From DASTBU01 sp035711845 (GTDB lineage Bacteria > Acidobacteriota > Vicinamibacteria > Vicinamibacterales > 2-12-FULL-66-21), in contig DASTBU010000148.1 of assembly GCA_035711845.1 (NCBI GenBank), positions 59,069 through 123,068 of the forward strand: a stretch of DNA of 64,000 bases, written 5' to 3'. Below the pieces are notes generated by a model. The model was given only the letters and a program-made list of their open reading frames with translations, did no database searches and was not told the origin of the DNA. Both the position numbers and the translations under genes were made by a program. Shown here in pieces: positions 1 to 10,002 of this stretch. Position 1 is the stretch's first letter. Each line of letters opens with the position of its first letter.

Positions 1-972
1 CAGAAATTCCGCGCGGCGCTCGACGCGCTCGTCGAACGGATCAGTCAGGACCGCGCAGTCCTGGCGGCGATCCTCTGCGGCAGCCTGTCGCACGACACCG
101 TGTGGGCCAGATCCGACATCGATCTCGTCCTCGTCACGATCGACGACCGGAAGCTCGAGGCGGCGCATCGGGAGCTGTACGCCGACGGCGTGAACGTGCA
201 CGCGCTGCTCCTGCCCCGGGCCGAGTTCCGCGCGGCGGTCGAGGGCTCCATCCACAACTCGTTCATCCATTCGTTTCTGACCAAGGGGCGGCTCCTCTAC
301 ACCCACGACGAGACGATTGCCGATCTGTGCGCACGGCTGCATGGCATCGGCGGCCGCGATACACAGGTGCAGCTGCTGCGGGCGGCCATCCACGCGCTCT
401 CGGCGATTTACAAGGCCCACAAATGGCTCATCACGCGCGGCGACCTCGATTACACCGCGCTGTGGATTCTCTACGCGGCGACGCCGCTGGCGCAGATCGA
501 GGTGATGGAACGCGGCCTGCTCGCCGACCGCGAGGTGATCCCGCAGGCGATGAAGCTCGATCCCGCGTTCTTCGCGACGATTTACACGGACTTGCTCAAC
601 AAGAAGAAGACGCGGCAGAGCATGCAGGCGGCGTTGGACGCGATCGATGCCTATGTCGCCGGCCGCACCGGGCGGCTGTTCGGGCTGGTGATCGAATACC
701 TGCGCGAGGCGGGCGAGGCCCGCACGGCCAGCGAGATCGAGAGCCACTTCACGCGACATTTCGACGTGAGCGGCGCGACCGCGGCGTGCGAGTATCTGGC
801 CGACGAGGGGCTCATCGGCAAGGCCTCGGCGCCGCTTCGTCTCACGAAGAAGAGCAGCCTCGACGTCGAAGAGCTGGCGTTCTTCCACCTTGGCGAGGCT
901 GACCGCCGGACATCCTGGGAAGGCCGTTTGTGTGGTGAGTCGCCAATGCGAAAGCCACGGCAGTCACGCTGA
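1..972 (+). CDS. Nucleotidyltransferase-fold protein with C-terminal winged helix (5' truncated)
   Basis: The frame is open from the first base, so the start codon lies outside the window; 323 residues are visible. Near the N-terminus a Gly-Ser followed 12 residues later by SDIDLVLV matches the GS...DxD metal/nucleotide site of the pol-beta-type (MNT/KNT) nucleotidyltransferase fold. A helical middle (about residues 115-220) resembles the substrate-binding helical domain that follows such folds. Residues about 220-290 ([11 protein letters not shown]...TASEIESHF) read as a winged helix. This gives a nucleotidyltransferase-wHTH architecture; substrate unknown. The last 25 or so residues are Arg/Ser-rich and look unstructured. 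An internal GTG at 100 is unlikely to be the start because it would remove the GS motif. Confidence 0.7.
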   Translation, partial: QKFRAALDALVERISQDRAVLAAILCGSLSHDTVWARSDIDLVLVTIDDRKLEAAHRELYADGVNVHALLLPRAEFRAAVEGSIHNSFIHSFLTKGRLLYTHDETIADLCARLHGIGGRDTQVQLLRAAIHALSAIYKAHKWLITRGDLDYTALWILYAATPLAQIEVMERGLLADREVIPQAMKLDPAFFATIYTDLLNKKKTRQSMQAALDAIDAYVAGRTGRLFGLVIEYLREAGEARTASEIESHFTRHFDVSGATAACEYLADEGLIGKASAPLRLTKKSSLDVEELAFFHLGEADRRTSWEGRLCGESPMRKPRQSR

Positions 973-1017
973 ACACGACGGAGCGTTGGACGCGAAGCAC
1001 TTGAAAGGCGAACGCAG

Positions 1018-1050
1018 TCATCGCGTTCTTCGTGTCATCGTGATCATCGT
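1018..1050. repeat. Short degenerate repeat, CATCGTG family, copy 1
   Basis: Between the nucleotidyltransferase and uvrA the sequence repeats TCATCG/TTCTTCGTG/TCATCGTG/ATCATCGTG. About 22 of 25 bases match the reverse complement of the copy at 31064-31098. No gene is visible in the surrounding 973-1101 gap. Confidence 0.6.
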
Positions 1051-1101
1051 GAGAACCGGGGGATCGTCTTCGTCCGGACTTACTCGGGAGCAATTCGCTG
1101 C

Positions 1102-4020
1102 ATGAAAGGCAATGGTCGAACAACCCGAGCCGCACCCCGCACCACGATTGCCGTGCAGGGCGCACGGGTGCACAACCTCAAGAACATCTCCCTCGAAATC
1201 CCCCGCGACAGCCTCGTCGTCGTGACCGGGTTGTCAGGCTCGGGCAAGTCCAGCCTGGCGTTCGACACCATCTACGCGGAGGGTCAGCGGCGCTACATGG
1301 AGTCGCTGTCGAGCTATGCGAAGCGATTCGTGGCGCAGGTCTCCAAGCCCGACGTGGACTACGTGTTCGGTCTCTCGCCGGTGATCTCGATCGAGCAGAA
1401 GACCGTCGCGAACAATCCGCGATCGACCGTGGGGACGATGACCGATGTCGCCAGCTACCTGAACCTGCTCGTGGCGACGATCGGCGAGCCGCATTGCCCG
1501 CGCACGGGAGAGCCGGCGCCGAGCCGCACGTCGAGCCAGATCCTCGAGGCGATCCTTTCGCTGCCCGAGGGCGCCGAGATCGAGCTGAGGGCGCCTGTCT
1601 TCAAGATCTACGGCGAGGATCTCGACGTGGTCTTCACCGAGATCCGGAAGAAGGGGTGCCGCCGGATGATCATCGACGGACGTCCGGTGGATATCTCCGA
1701 GCAGATGACCCTGGACGAGTCGGCCGTCACGCACATGGACGCGATCGTCGATCGGTTCGTCGTCAACCGGAAGCACGAGAAGGCGATCAAGGCAGGTATC
1801 GCGGCCACGCTTCTCGTGGGCGACGGCCTGCTGCAGGTGCACATCCTGAAGGGCGCGCGCAAGGTGGAGGCAGAGCAGTTCTACCGCGGGCTCTGCAGCG
1901 CGACGCACCATTTCATCTACGGCGACATCACCCCCGAATACTTCGTCTTCAACAATCCGGAGAGCGCGTGCCGGACGTGCGGCGGACTGGGCGTCGACAA
2001 GCTGACGCACCCGGATCTGCTGATTCCCGATCCGCAGCGCAGCATCCTGGGGGGATGCTTCATACGCGAGGCATTCAAGTACAACCCGGACACGTGGGAC
2101 GGCCGGATGATGTACAGCTTGTCGCTGGCGCTGGGCTTTGCGCTCGACTGCCCCTGGAAGAACCTCTCCGAGGACGCGCGCCACGCGATCCTCTATGGCC
2201 TCGACTCCAGGAAGATCGCCATGACGTCGCCGCCCGACGCGAAGATGAAACGGGACGATCACGAAGGCCGGGAGATCGGTTTTGGCGGCATCGCGCGTCG
2301 AATCGAGCGCTACTACCGGCGCTACCGGCAGCGCGGCGAGACGAGCTCGAGGATGGAAGCCTGGCTCGACAAGGTGATGGTGGAGCACACCTGCCCCGAC
2401 TGTGACGGCGCGCGGGTGCGGCCGACCCGGCTGCTCTTCACCATCGCTGGCAAGACGATCCACGAGGTCGGCCAGCTCAATTTCGACGAACTGCATGCCT
2501 TCCTCGGCACGATCAAACCTGCCGGACGAGGCGCCGACGCCGGACGGCAGGTGCTCAAAGAAATCCGGAAGCGGCTGGATCTTCTCCTCGGCATCGGGTT
2601 GGATTACCTGAACTTCAACCGGCGATCGGGCACGCTCTCGGGTGGCGAATCGCAGCGAATCCGACTGTCCACCCAGATCGGCTCGGGGCTGATGGGCATG
2701 CTGTACGTTCTCGACGAGCCGAGCATCGGCCTGCATCCGAAGGACAACGTCAAGATGATCGCGACGCTCGAGAGCCTCCGCGACATCGGCAATACCGTCA
2801 TCGTTGTCGAGCACGACGAGGACACGATTCGCGCCGCCGATCACCTCGTCGAGATGGGGCCCGGCCCTGGTGTGCACGGCGGCCTGGTCGTCGTGCAGGG
2901 CCGGCTCGACGACCTCCTCAGGTGCAAGGCCTCACCCACGGGGCAGTATCTGTCGGGCAGGCGATCGATTGCCACGCCAGGGAAGAGGCGGAAAGGAAAC
3001 GGCCGGACGCTCACCGTTCGCGGCGCCCGAGAGAACAACCTCAAGTCGGTGGACGTGACGTTCCCGCTCGGGATGCTGGTCGCGATTACCGGTGCGTCGG
3101 GGTCCGGCAAGAGCACGCTGGTGAGCGAGATTCTGTACAAGGCGCTCTGGAAGCGGCTCGAGGACACACGGACGCTGCCCGGCGAGCACGACCGCGTGGA
3201 CGGAATGGAACACGTCCGCAAGGTGGTCAACATCGATCAATCGCCGATTGGCCGGAACAGCCGATCGAACCCGGCGACCTATGTCGGATTCTACGACACG
3301 ATCCGGGACCTCTTTGCGAGCACGTCGATGGCGACCGAGCGCGACTACAAGCCGGGCCGCTTCAGCTTCAACGTCAAGGGCGGCCGCTGCGAGGAGTGCC
3401 AGGGAGAAGGCGTCATCACCACGCAGCTCTACTTCATGCCCGACGTGGAGGTGACGTGCGGCGCGTGCAAGGGCGCGCGGTTCAACGCCGAGACGCTCGA
3501 GGTGACACTGAGGGGCAAGACGATCGACGACGTGCTGAACATGTCGATTGAGGAAGGCGTGGCGTTCTTCGCCGCCGAGCCGGCGGTCCGCAAGAAGGTG
3601 GAGGTGCTGAACGACCTCGGGCTGGGTTACCTGACGCTCGGTCAGTCGGCCACGACCCTGTCGGGCGGCGAGGCGCAACGGATCAAGATCGCCACCGAGC
3701 TGAGCAAGCTGCAGCGATCGACGCACACCGTCTACATCCTCGACGAGCCGACAACCGGCCTGCATCTTGCCGACATCGAGCGCCTGCTGGCCTCGTTGAA
3801 CCAGCTGGTGGATGCCGGCCATACCGTGCTTCTGATCGAGCACCACATGGACGTGATCAAGACGGCCGACCACGTCATCGATCTCGGTCCGGAGGGCGGG
3901 CATGCCGGCGGCGAGGTCGTGGTGACGGGCACGCCGGAGGCCGTGGCGGCGTGCAAGGGGTCGCACACGGGACGGTTTCTGAAGAGCCATCTGACGAGGC
4001 GCAGGCTTCAGAATGTCTGA
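1102..4020 (+). CDS. uvrA: Excinuclease ABC subunit A (UvrA)
   Basis: 972-residue DNA damage recognition ATPase of nucleotide excision repair, acting as a dimer with UvrB. Two ABC modules are evident: Walker A GLSGSGKS at residues 43-50 and GASGSGKS near 665; signature/Walker B pairs [10 protein letters not shown]...LDEPSIGLH and [10 protein letters not shown]...LDEPTTGLH. The C-terminal zinc finger (CEEC...CGAC) is complete, as is a CPDC motif near 430; the first zinc-finger region begins with CRTCGGLGV. The section around residues 150-260 (insertion/UvrB-binding region) reads unlike the classical enterobacterial sequence and resembles the divergent second type of UvrA found in several environmental phyla. 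GGGAG about 15 bases upstream is a weak ribosome site for the ATG. Whether this is the sole UvrA cannot be told here. Confidence 0.95.
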   Translation: MKGNGRTTRAAPRTTIAVQGARVHNLKNISLEIPRDSLVVVTGLSGSGKSSLAFDTIYAEGQRRYMESLSSYAKRFVAQVSKPDVDYVFGLSPVISIEQKTVANNPRSTVGTMTDVASYLNLLVATIGEPHCPRTGEPAPSRTSSQILEAILSLPEGAEIELRAPVFKIYGEDLDVVFTEIRKKGCRRMIIDGRPVDISEQMTLDESAVTHMDAIVDRFVVNRKHEKAIKAGIAATLLVGDGLLQVHILKGARKVEAEQFYRGLCSATHHFIYGDITPEYFVFNNPESACRTCGGLGVDKLTHPDLLIPDPQRSILGGCFIREAFKYNPDTWDGRMMYSLSLALGFALDCPWKNLSEDARHAILYGLDSRKIAMTSPPDAKMKRDDHEGREIGFGGIARRIERYYRRYRQRGETSSRMEAWLDKVMVEHTCPDCDGARVRPTRLLFTIAGKTIHEVGQLNFDELHAFLGTIKPAGRGADAGRQVLKEIRKRLDLLLGIGLDYLNFNRRSGTLSGGESQRIRLSTQIGSGLMGMLYVLDEPSIGLHPKDNVKMIATLESLRDIGNTVIVVEHDEDTIRAADHLVEMGPGPGVHGGLVVVQGRLDDLLRCKASPTGQYLSGRRSIATPGKRRKGNGRTLTVRGARENNLKSVDVTFPLGMLVAITGASGSGKSTLVSEILYKALWKRLEDTRTLPGEHDRVDGMEHVRKVVNIDQSPIGRNSRSNPATYVGFYDTIRDLFASTSMATERDYKPGRFSFNVKGGRCEECQGEGVITTQLYFMPDVEVTCGACKGARFNAETLEVTLRGKTIDDVLNMSIEEGVAFFAAEPAVRKKVEVLNDLGLGYLTLGQSATTLSGGEAQRIKIATELSKLQRSTHTVYILDEPTTGLHLADIERLLASLNQLVDAGHTVLLIEHHMDVIKTADHVIDLGPEGGHAGGEVVVTGTPEAVAACKGSHTGRFLKSHLTRRRLQNV

Positions 4021-4027
4021 CCTTCAA

Positions 4028-4055
4028 CTCCGAACCCCCAAATCCGAAGCCCCAA
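4028..4055. repeat. Heptad array: four units after the uvrA stop
   Basis: Four in-phase 7-mers (CTCCGAA, CCCCCAA, ATCCGAA, GCCCCAA) begin 7 bases after the uvrA stop codon. Part of the window-wide family of 7-bp-period intergenic arrays. Confidence 0.65.
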
Positions 4056-4153
4056 AAGGGAGCACGTTGGAGAGGGCAGTTGGGGGTTTGTTGATACCGC
4101 CGCCTTGTCTGGCACGTCGCTCGTATCATGGAGTCGTCAAACGAGGTCATCAC

Positions 4154-5038
4154 ATGCGTCACGCCGCGTCCCTCCTCCTGCTCCTGGTGATCCCGGTCCT
4201 GACGGCTGGTGGCCAGCCACGCGCGCGAAAGGTGTTCATCTCCGCCGACATGGAAGGGATCAGCGGCATCTCCGGGTCCGATCAGCTCTCGGCGTCGGGG
4301 GCCGAGTACAACCGCTCGCGCAAGCTGATGGCCGACGACGTGAACGCGGCCATCCGGGGGGCGCGCGCGGCCGGCGCCACCCCCATCGTCGTCAACGACT
4401 CGCACGGCAGCATGCGGAACCTGCGGCTCGAGGATCTCGATGAGGGCGTGCAGCTCATCAGCCACTCCTTCAAACGGCACGGGATGATGGAGGGGCTCGA
4501 TGAAACGTTCGACGCGGTCATCTTCATCGGGTACCACGCCAAAGCCGACAGTCCGCGCGGACTCTTCGCCCACACCGGCAGCGGCATCGTCCGTGACGTG
4601 CGCGTCAACGGGCAGTCGCTCGGCGAGGGCGGGTTGAACACGATGGTGGCCGCCTGGTATGGCGTGCCGGTCGTGCTGGTGACAGGCGACGATGCGGCCG
4701 TGGCCGAAGTGGGGACGATTGCGACGGGAGCGCGCCGTGTGGCCGTGAAGCGGGCGATCAATCAGCGAGCCACGGAACTGCGCCCGCTGAACGACGTGCG
4801 CCGCGACATCGAAGCCGCCGCTCGGGAGGGTGTAGCCGGCGCAACCAGGTTTCAACCGCGCCGCGAGCCGGCCTATCGGGTGGAGATCCAGTTCCGGGAG
4901 ACGCTGATCCCGCAGATCGCCGAGATCCTGCCGCAGATTGAACGCCCCGCCGCCGACACCCTCCAGTTCACGGCGCCCGAGATGCCACGCGCATACGCCC
5001 TCATTCGCCTTCTGTATCGATACATCAACCCAGAGTAA
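4154..5038 (+). CDS. M55 family D-aminopeptidase (DppA-like), secreted
   Basis: 294-residue zinc peptidase of family M55, whose known member DppA of Bacillus releases N-terminal D-amino acids from short peptides. The expected metal ligands appear in order: DMEG close to the mature N-terminus, NDSHG, IGYHA and EGGLN. A clear signal peptide (hydrophobic MRHAASLLLLLVIPVLTAGG) favours the ATG at 4154 over the in-frame upstream extension, and GAGGT lies about 8 bases before it. The product is probably periplasmic and may recycle peptidoglycan-derived or dietary D-peptides. It stands alone between heptad arrays, so co-transcription with uvrA is doubtful. Confidence 0.88.
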   Translation: MRHAASLLLLLVIPVLTAGGQPRARKVFISADMEGISGISGSDQLSASGAEYNRSRKLMADDVNAAIRGARAAGATPIVVNDSHGSMRNLRLEDLDEGVQLISHSFKRHGMMEGLDETFDAVIFIGYHAKADSPRGLFAHTGSGIVRDVRVNGQSLGEGGLNTMVAAWYGVPVVLVTGDDAAVAEVGTIATGARRVAVKRAINQRATELRPLNDVRRDIEAAAREGVAGATRFQPRREPAYRVEIQFRETLIPQIAEILPQIERPAADTLQFTAPEMPRAYALIRLLYRYINPE

Positions 5039-5039
5039 C

Positions 5040-5110
5040 GATGAACCCCGAACCCCTGAACCCTGAACCTCATAAACCCTGAACCTGATGAACCTCTCAA
5101 CCCAATGAAC
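5040..5110. repeat. Heptad array: CCCTGAA units
   Basis: Starting 2 bases after the M55 stop codon, units of GAACCCC/CCCTGAA/CCTGATGAA repeat with near 7-bp period and give way directly to a TATAGT box at 5111. Array fills the space between stop codon and presumed promoter. Confidence 0.75.
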
Positions 5111-5116
5111 TATAGT
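5111..5116 (+). promoter_or_regulatory. Candidate -10 box TATAGT
   Basis: TATAGT 40 bases upstream of the secreted-protein start at 5156, at the exact right edge of the CCCTGAA array. No good -35 hexamer is seen at 17 bases because that position lies in the repeat. Confidence 0.4.
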
Positions 5117-5155
5117 GATCCCCCTGAACCCAGTCTTTCAGCGAAAGGACACACC

Positions 5156-5860
5156 ATGCGTTTCGTTCACGCTTTCGCCGCTGCCGCCGCCTGCGCCGTG
5201 CTGCTCCCGTCCGCAATGGACGCGCAAGATCAGGAGAAGGCCCGCGCCGTCGCCGGAGGCGGGATCTCGGTGCCCGGCTGGACCGGAAAAATCGACGCCA
5301 ACGAGGAGAAGGCGGGCCAGGTCCTGGACAACGCGAAGCTTTCCGGGGACCCCAAGAGCCTGAGCGTCACCACCGGACCAGCGGTCGCCTACTGGAACCC
5401 GGCCAACAAAGCGGCCGGCGATTACACCGTCAAGGCGACCTTCACCGAGGCGAAGTACATGAGCCTCAACGACCATCCGCATCCCTATGGTCTCTTCATC
5501 GCGGGCAACGACATGGGGACAGCGGATCAGAGCTACCTCTACTGCGCGGCGTATGGATCCGGGAATTTCATCGTACGCGGGTTCGGGCCCGCGCCGTTCC
5601 AGATGAACGGTCGCAGGGGAGAGGCGAACGCGGCGGTGCACAAGGCGGCCGGTCCCGGTGAGCCGGTCACGCAGGAGATCGCGATGACCGTGAAGGGTGA
5701 TCGTGTCGAGTGTTCAATCAACGGCACGGTGGTTGGCGGATACGACAAGGCCGCGCTGGTGACCGCTGGCAAGCTGAAGTCCACCGACGGCATCTACGGT
5801 ATTCGATTCGGACACAACACGGAGGCGACCGTCACCGGCCTGGCGATGACGAAGAACTGA
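5156..5860 (+). CDS. Secreted protein of unknown function, possible LamG/DUF1080-like fold
   Basis: 234 residues with a signal peptide ending near AMDAQD. The mature part is rich in beta-strand-like segments (GDYTVKATFTEAK, YGLFIAGND, GIYGIRFGHN) in the style of concanavalin-like or DUF1080 domains, but no catalytic motif is recognised and the family assignment is only a guess. ATG at 5156 is chosen because GAAAGGA sits 7-8 bases upstream and the signal peptide begins there; an in-frame upstream ATG at 5105 overlaps the -10 box. Confidence 0.75.
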   Translation: MRFVHAFAAAAACAVLLPSAMDAQDQEKARAVAGGGISVPGWTGKIDANEEKAGQVLDNAKLSGDPKSLSVTTGPAVAYWNPANKAAGDYTVKATFTEAKYMSLNDHPHPYGLFIAGNDMGTADQSYLYCAAYGSGNFIVRGFGPAPFQMNGRRGEANAAVHKAAGPGEPVTQEIAMTVKGDRVECSINGTVVGGYDKAALVTAGKLKSTDGIYGIRFGHNTEATVTGLAMTKN

Positions 5861-6182
5861 AGCCGATGGTCGGCAAGGTGCCGGCCCATCATGGGCCAGG
5901 GGCCGGCACTCATGGGGAGCAGGTCGTAGTGGCAAGATCAGCGCGCTTCGGTGTCTCTGTTGACACGGCGAGCGCGACGGGCGGCCACGCTCGTGCCGCG
6001 ATCACGGATGTGTAACACAGACAAGTAAGAAAGCGGCCCAGCCTGCAACACGCGCAGGCGCCCGCCGTCCGGCTGATCCGCCTCAATCTGCTGACCCTTC
6101 AAGTCTTGTCTCCCCGAGGCTCGGCGGATCGGGCCTTGCTTCCCTCACGGCAGACAACCTTGTCATCGTCCGAGAGGAGATC
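5861..6182. other. 322-bp gap without a gene; GC-rich hairpin at its start
   Basis: A 9-bp stem (GTGCCGGCC at 5878-5886 with GGCCGGCAC at 5901-5909, plus an inner GGCCC/GGGCC pairing) lies 18 bases after the preceding stop. It lacks a T-run, so it may only stabilise the 3' end. A TTGACA at 5960 has no partner -10. Nothing else is seen. Confidence 0.45.
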
Positions 6183-7247
6183 ATGCCGACTGCAACTCGA
6201 ACTGCGTCCGTTGCGTTGTGTCTCGCGCTCGTCATCGCCGCGGGCTGTGGCGGCGGGCCTACGGCACCATCGAAGGCGGGAACCACCATTGCCGGCACGG
6301 TGAACGTGAACGGCGGCGGGGGTGGGGCTGGCTCGGCCGCGACCGCACTCACCGTCACGGTCGTTGGAACGAACATCACGGCCACCGTGGAGGCGTCAGG
6401 TTACTTCCAGCTCACCGGTGTTCCGTCTGGCACCATTCAGCTGCTGTTCCAGGGCGCGGTCGTCAACGCCACCGCCGAGCTCTCCAACGTGGGAGACCAG
6501 TCCCTGATTGAAATTCAGGTGCAGGTGGTCGACGGCACCGTCGTCATCGTGAGCGAAGTGCGTACGAACGAAAAGGTGTCCCTGTGCCATCGCTCCGACG
6601 TCGGATATCACCTGATCAGCGTGAGCAACAGTTCGGAGCCTGCCCACCGCGCCCACGGCGACGGCAAGGTGGGGGAACCGGTTCCCGGCGAGCCGACCAA
6701 GGTATTCAACGAGACCTGCCAGGCCGTCGGCCCGTCGGTTCAGGTCGAGAAGTCGACCAACGGCGAGGACGCCGATTCCGCTCCCGGACCGAAGTTGCCG
6801 GTTGGCAGCGCGGTGACCTGGACGTACGTTGTGAGTAATACCGGCACGGTCGCCCTCAACAACGTGGTGCTGGTCGATGACCAGGAAGGGACGGTCTCCT
6901 GCCCCTCGCCGACGCTTGCCGTTGGGGCGTCGATGACCTGCACGAAATCGGGTGTGGCCGGGGAGGGCCAGTACCGGAACGTCGCGACGGTAACCGCGAC
7001 TTCCGAGACCGGAGGCGTGAACGTCAGCGACACGGACGCCAGCCACTACTTCGGCGAGGATCCGGAAGACGAGGCGGAGGGACCGAAAGTGACGCTCTGC
7101 CACAAGACAGGCGCCGGCTTCTACGTCCAGATTACGGTCAGCGTCAGCGCCGAGCCCGCGCACAGAGCGCACGGCGACGGCAAGGTCGGTGAGGCCGTTC
7201 CCGGCCAGGCCGGCAAGGTGTTCGGCCCTGGCTGCAGCGTGAACTAG
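6183..7247 (+). CDS. Lipoprotein with DUF11-like domain and duplicated Cys/His module
   Basis: 354 residues. A lipobox (LVIAAGC) predicts lipidation and export. After a Gly/Ala-rich linker comes a carboxypeptidase-regulatory-like or transthyretin-like beta segment (about residues 30-120). A central DUF11-type domain (about 185-290: VTWTYVVSNTGTVALNNVVLVDD...) is flanked by two copies of a ~50-residue module. Each copy has LCH...SxEPAHRAHGDGKVGE, then a terminal Cys, at about 135-185 and 300-352. Such CH...HGD modules are known to me from bacterial extracellular proteins without assigned function; a metal-binding or disulfide-linked knob is conceivable. GAGAGGAG upstream of the ATG fixes the start. 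Followed by a strong terminator. Confidence 0.8.
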   Translation: MPTATRTASVALCLALVIAAGCGGGPTAPSKAGTTIAGTVNVNGGGGGAGSAATALTVTVVGTNITATVEASGYFQLTGVPSGTIQLLFQGAVVNATAELSNVGDQSLIEIQVQVVDGTVVIVSEVRTNEKVSLCHRSDVGYHLISVSNSSEPAHRAHGDGKVGEPVPGEPTKVFNETCQAVGPSVQVEKSTNGEDADSAPGPKLPVGSAVTWTYVVSNTGTVALNNVVLVDDQEGTVSCPSPTLAVGASMTCTKSGVAGEGQYRNVATVTATSETGGVNVSDTDASHYFGEDPEDEAEGPKVTLCHKTGAGFYVQITVSVSAEPAHRAHGDGKVGEAVPGQAGKVFGPGCSVN

Positions 7248-7285
7248 GACAACCGTCGGTCGCGATAGCGTTAACCTTAGCCTTG

Positions 7286-7311
7286 GGGCCTGGCGCTCGC
7301 CAGGCCCTTTT
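7286..7311 (+). terminator. Intrinsic terminator
   Basis: Perfect 9-bp stem GGGCCTGGC / GCCAGGCCC with a GCTC loop followed by TTTT, 38 bases after the lipoprotein stop codon. Confidence 0.85.
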
Positions 7312-7397
7312 CATCCGAATCCTCGACGTCGATCTCCGCGAAGGGGTCGGCGGAGATCCGCAACTGCATCACGAGGCTTCGAACATCTCGGCAACGC

Positions 7398-9869
7398 CTA
7401 CTCGTATCTCAGCGCCACCACTGGATCAATTCTCGTCGCTCGCCGCGCCGGCAGGTAACACGCGATGAACGCGACGAACATCAATAGCACTGCCACACCC
7501 ACGAACGTCCAAGGGTCGGTCGCGGCCACGCCGTACAGCAGGCTCGACATCAACCGCGTCAGCCCGTAGGCCGCCCCCAGGCCGATCACGACGCCAACGA
7601 GCGTCAGCCGTGTTCCCTGCCCCACGATCAGCCTGAAGACGTTACCGGTCTGCGCGCCCAGCGCGACTCGGATGCCGATCTGCTGGGTGTTCTGCGCGAC
7701 CGAATACGAGATAACGCCGTAAAGGCCCACCGCCGTGAGTAACAGCGCGACCCCGGCGAACAACCCCAGAAGCAGCGTATTGAAGCGGGGAGCGGCGACG
7801 GAACGGCCGATGAGTTCTTCAACCGTGCGGATGCTGTAGACCGGAGCGTTCTTGTCGAGCGACTGCACGACGCCGCGCACCGCATTCTGGAGGGCGCGCG
7901 CGTCGCCTGCCGCGCGGATCACGACAGTCATTGCAGACATCGGCATCTGCGCTTGCGCGAAATAGATCTCGGGTTGCGCCGGACCCTGCAGGTTCTGGTG
8001 CTTGACATCGGCGACCACACCAACGATTTCGTGCATGCCCGGCTCATCATCGACTGGCACCGTGGAGAAGCCTGGCGCGATGCGCTTGCCGACCGGGTCC
8101 TCGTTCGGGAAATGCTGGCGCGCCAGCGCACTGTTGACGATCAACACGGGCGCAGAGTTCAAATCATCGCGCTCGGTGAAGGCGCGCCCCTTCACGAGGG
8201 GAGTCCCCATCGTCCGGAAGTATTCGGGATCGACCATGTGGATGACGCCATCTGGCCGATCGCTGGGATGCGTCGGCTGGCCTTCGATCGTCAGGCCGGT
8301 GGTGGCCCCACTGCCCGAGAGCGGCAATTGAAAGACGACGCTCGCGTTGACGACTCCGGGCAGGGCTCTCAAACGCTCGGTGAGCTGCTGGTAGAATTCC
8401 GCGATCTGCTGGGGGCTGGTGTTGCTGTCAGCTGGCATGGCGACGTTGAACGTCAAGACATCGCGCGGGTCGAAGCCGAGCGCGACCTGTTGCAGTCGCA
8501 CAAAGCTTTGCATCAGAAGACCGGCCCCAACCAACAGCACCAGCGCGAGTGCAACTTCAACAATCACCAGCAGGCCGCGCGTGCGATTCGTGCGGAGGCT
8601 GGAGGTCGCGCCACGCGCGCCCTCTCTGAGCGACTCGGCCAGGTTCGTCCCTGAGATCATCAGCGCCGGCGCAAGGCCGAACGCGACGCCCGTCGCCAGT
8701 GAAATGAACCCGGTAAACGCGAGGACGCGTGCATCGACGCGCGTCTCCGTGATGCGGGTAATGCCTTCGGGGCTGAGGGCGACGATTAGATCCGTGCCCC
8801 ACAGCGCCAGTACCGCGCCGGCGACGCCGCCCACGCCGGCCAGGAGCACGCTCTCGGTGAGGAGCTGACGCGTGATGCGCCAGCGGCCCGCGCCGATCGC
8901 GAGCCGTACCCTGATTTCGCGCTGCCGGCTGATCGCGCGCTCGAGGAGCAGGTTCGCGACGTTCACGCATGCGATCAACAGCACAAACCCGACCGACCCT
9001 AAGAGGAGCAACAGGGTGGGACGGAGACCGCCGACCAGCGATTCGAGGAGCGGCCGGACGCCGATGCCCATGTCCTTGTTGATGTCTGGGAAACGGGCTG
9101 CTAAACCGGCGGCGATTACATCCGCCTCGGACTGCGCCTGCTCACGCGTGGATCCAGTTTTCAGCCGCCCGATCACGCGCCAACCGAGATAGCCGCGCGC
9201 GACCATGATCGAACCCTCATTCATCGGCCGCTCGTTATCAACCGCGGTCGACACCCATACCTCCGTCGGCTGCGACTGGATGGGGAAGCTGAATCCGGCT
9301 CGCATCACGCCAATGATGGTGAAGCGCGTTTTGTTGAAGTCGACCGCGCGCCCCACAACGCTCGCGTCGCCGCCAAAGTGCTGATGCCAGGATTCCCAGC
9401 TCAGAATCGCCGGGCGTCCGTCGGGGCCGCCACCGGCCGCATCCTCTTCAGGCAGGAACGTGCGTCCCAAGGCCGGCGATACGCGAAGCACTGGGAACAG
9501 GTCCGCCGTGACAACCGTGCCGCGCAGGCGCACCGCTTCGCGTTCCCCCGTGAGCGTGAGGCTGGTGTTGTAGTACGCCGCGAGGCGCTCGAACGACTGA
9601 CTCTGATCGCGAAAGTCGGCGAAGTTGCGGAAGGAAAACTGCGATAGCCGCGTGCGGTTTTGAGGATCGTTCTGTCCAACGGCGATCAATTCATCCGGGA
9701 CCGCAAACGGCAGCGGCCTGAGCAAGACCGCGTTGACCACGCTGAAGATCGCGGTGTTGGCCCCAACGCCAAGCGCCAGCGTGAGGACGACGATGGCGCT
9801 GAAGCCGGGTTTCTTGGACAGCATGCGCGCGCCGTAACAGAGGTCTTGCCACAGAGTCTCTAAGAGCAT
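7398..9869 (-). CDS. ADOP family permease (MacB/FtsX type)
   Basis: 823 residues. Layout of the acidobacterial duplicated orphan permease family: short N-terminal soluble part, first membrane helix (GFSAIVVLTLALGVGANTAI), MacB periplasmic domain, three FtsX helices (around 290-420), another helix near 440, second periplasmic domain, and a C-terminal FtsX triplet ending RRATRIDPVVALRYE. No ABC ATPase gene is adjacent, as is usual for the family; its energy source and substrate are unknown. GAGGGAG lies 8 bases before the ATG. Confidence 0.9.
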   Translation of the reverse strand: MLLETLWQDLCYGARMLSKKPGFSAIVVLTLALGVGANTAIFSVVNAVLLRPLPFAVPDELIAVGQNDPQNRTRLSQFSFRNFADFRDQSQSFERLAAYYNTSLTLTGEREAVRLRGTVVTADLFPVLRVSPALGRTFLPEEDAAGGGPDGRPAILSWESWHQHFGGDASVVGRAVDFNKTRFTIIGVMRAGFSFPIQSQPTEVWVSTAVDNERPMNEGSIMVARGYLGWRVIGRLKTGSTREQAQSEADVIAAGLAARFPDINKDMGIGVRPLLESLVGGLRPTLLLLLGSVGFVLLIACVNVANLLLERAISRQREIRVRLAIGAGRWRITRQLLTESVLLAGVGGVAGAVLALWGTDLIVALSPEGITRITETRVDARVLAFTGFISLATGVAFGLAPALMISGTNLAESLREGARGATSSLRTNRTRGLLVIVEVALALVLLVGAGLLMQSFVRLQQVALGFDPRDVLTFNVAMPADSNTSPQQIAEFYQQLTERLRALPGVVNASVVFQLPLSGSGATTGLTIEGQPTHPSDRPDGVIHMVDPEYFRTMGTPLVKGRAFTERDDLNSAPVLIVNSALARQHFPNEDPVGKRIAPGFSTVPVDDEPGMHEIVGVVADVKHQNLQGPAQPEIYFAQAQMPMSAMTVVIRAAGDARALQNAVRGVVQSLDKNAPVYSIRTVEELIGRSVAAPRFNTLLLGLFAGVALLLTAVGLYGVISYSVAQNTQQIGIRVALGAQTGNVFRLIVGQGTRLTLVGVVIGLGAAYGLTRLMSSLLYGVAATDPWTFVGVAVLLMFVAFIACYLPARRATRIDPVVALRYE

Positions 9870-10002
9870 GCGAAACGCTCCCTCGATCTAGTCGACATTG
9901 CCGATGTGGCCACCCAGGGTCGCCAGCATGCTACACCTGAGCGCCGACGCGGTGGGCCCGGAGTGCGGCCCTCACGTCCACGTTCCATTGGTTCGAGACC
10001 GA

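Noticed and set aside
1234..2877. 547-codon minus-strand frame opposite uvrA
   Set aside because: uvrA is unmistakable on the plus strand; the antisense frame shows no motifs.
5960..5988. Promoter from TTGACA at 5960
   Set aside because: No acceptable -10 hexamer at 15-19 bp spacing.
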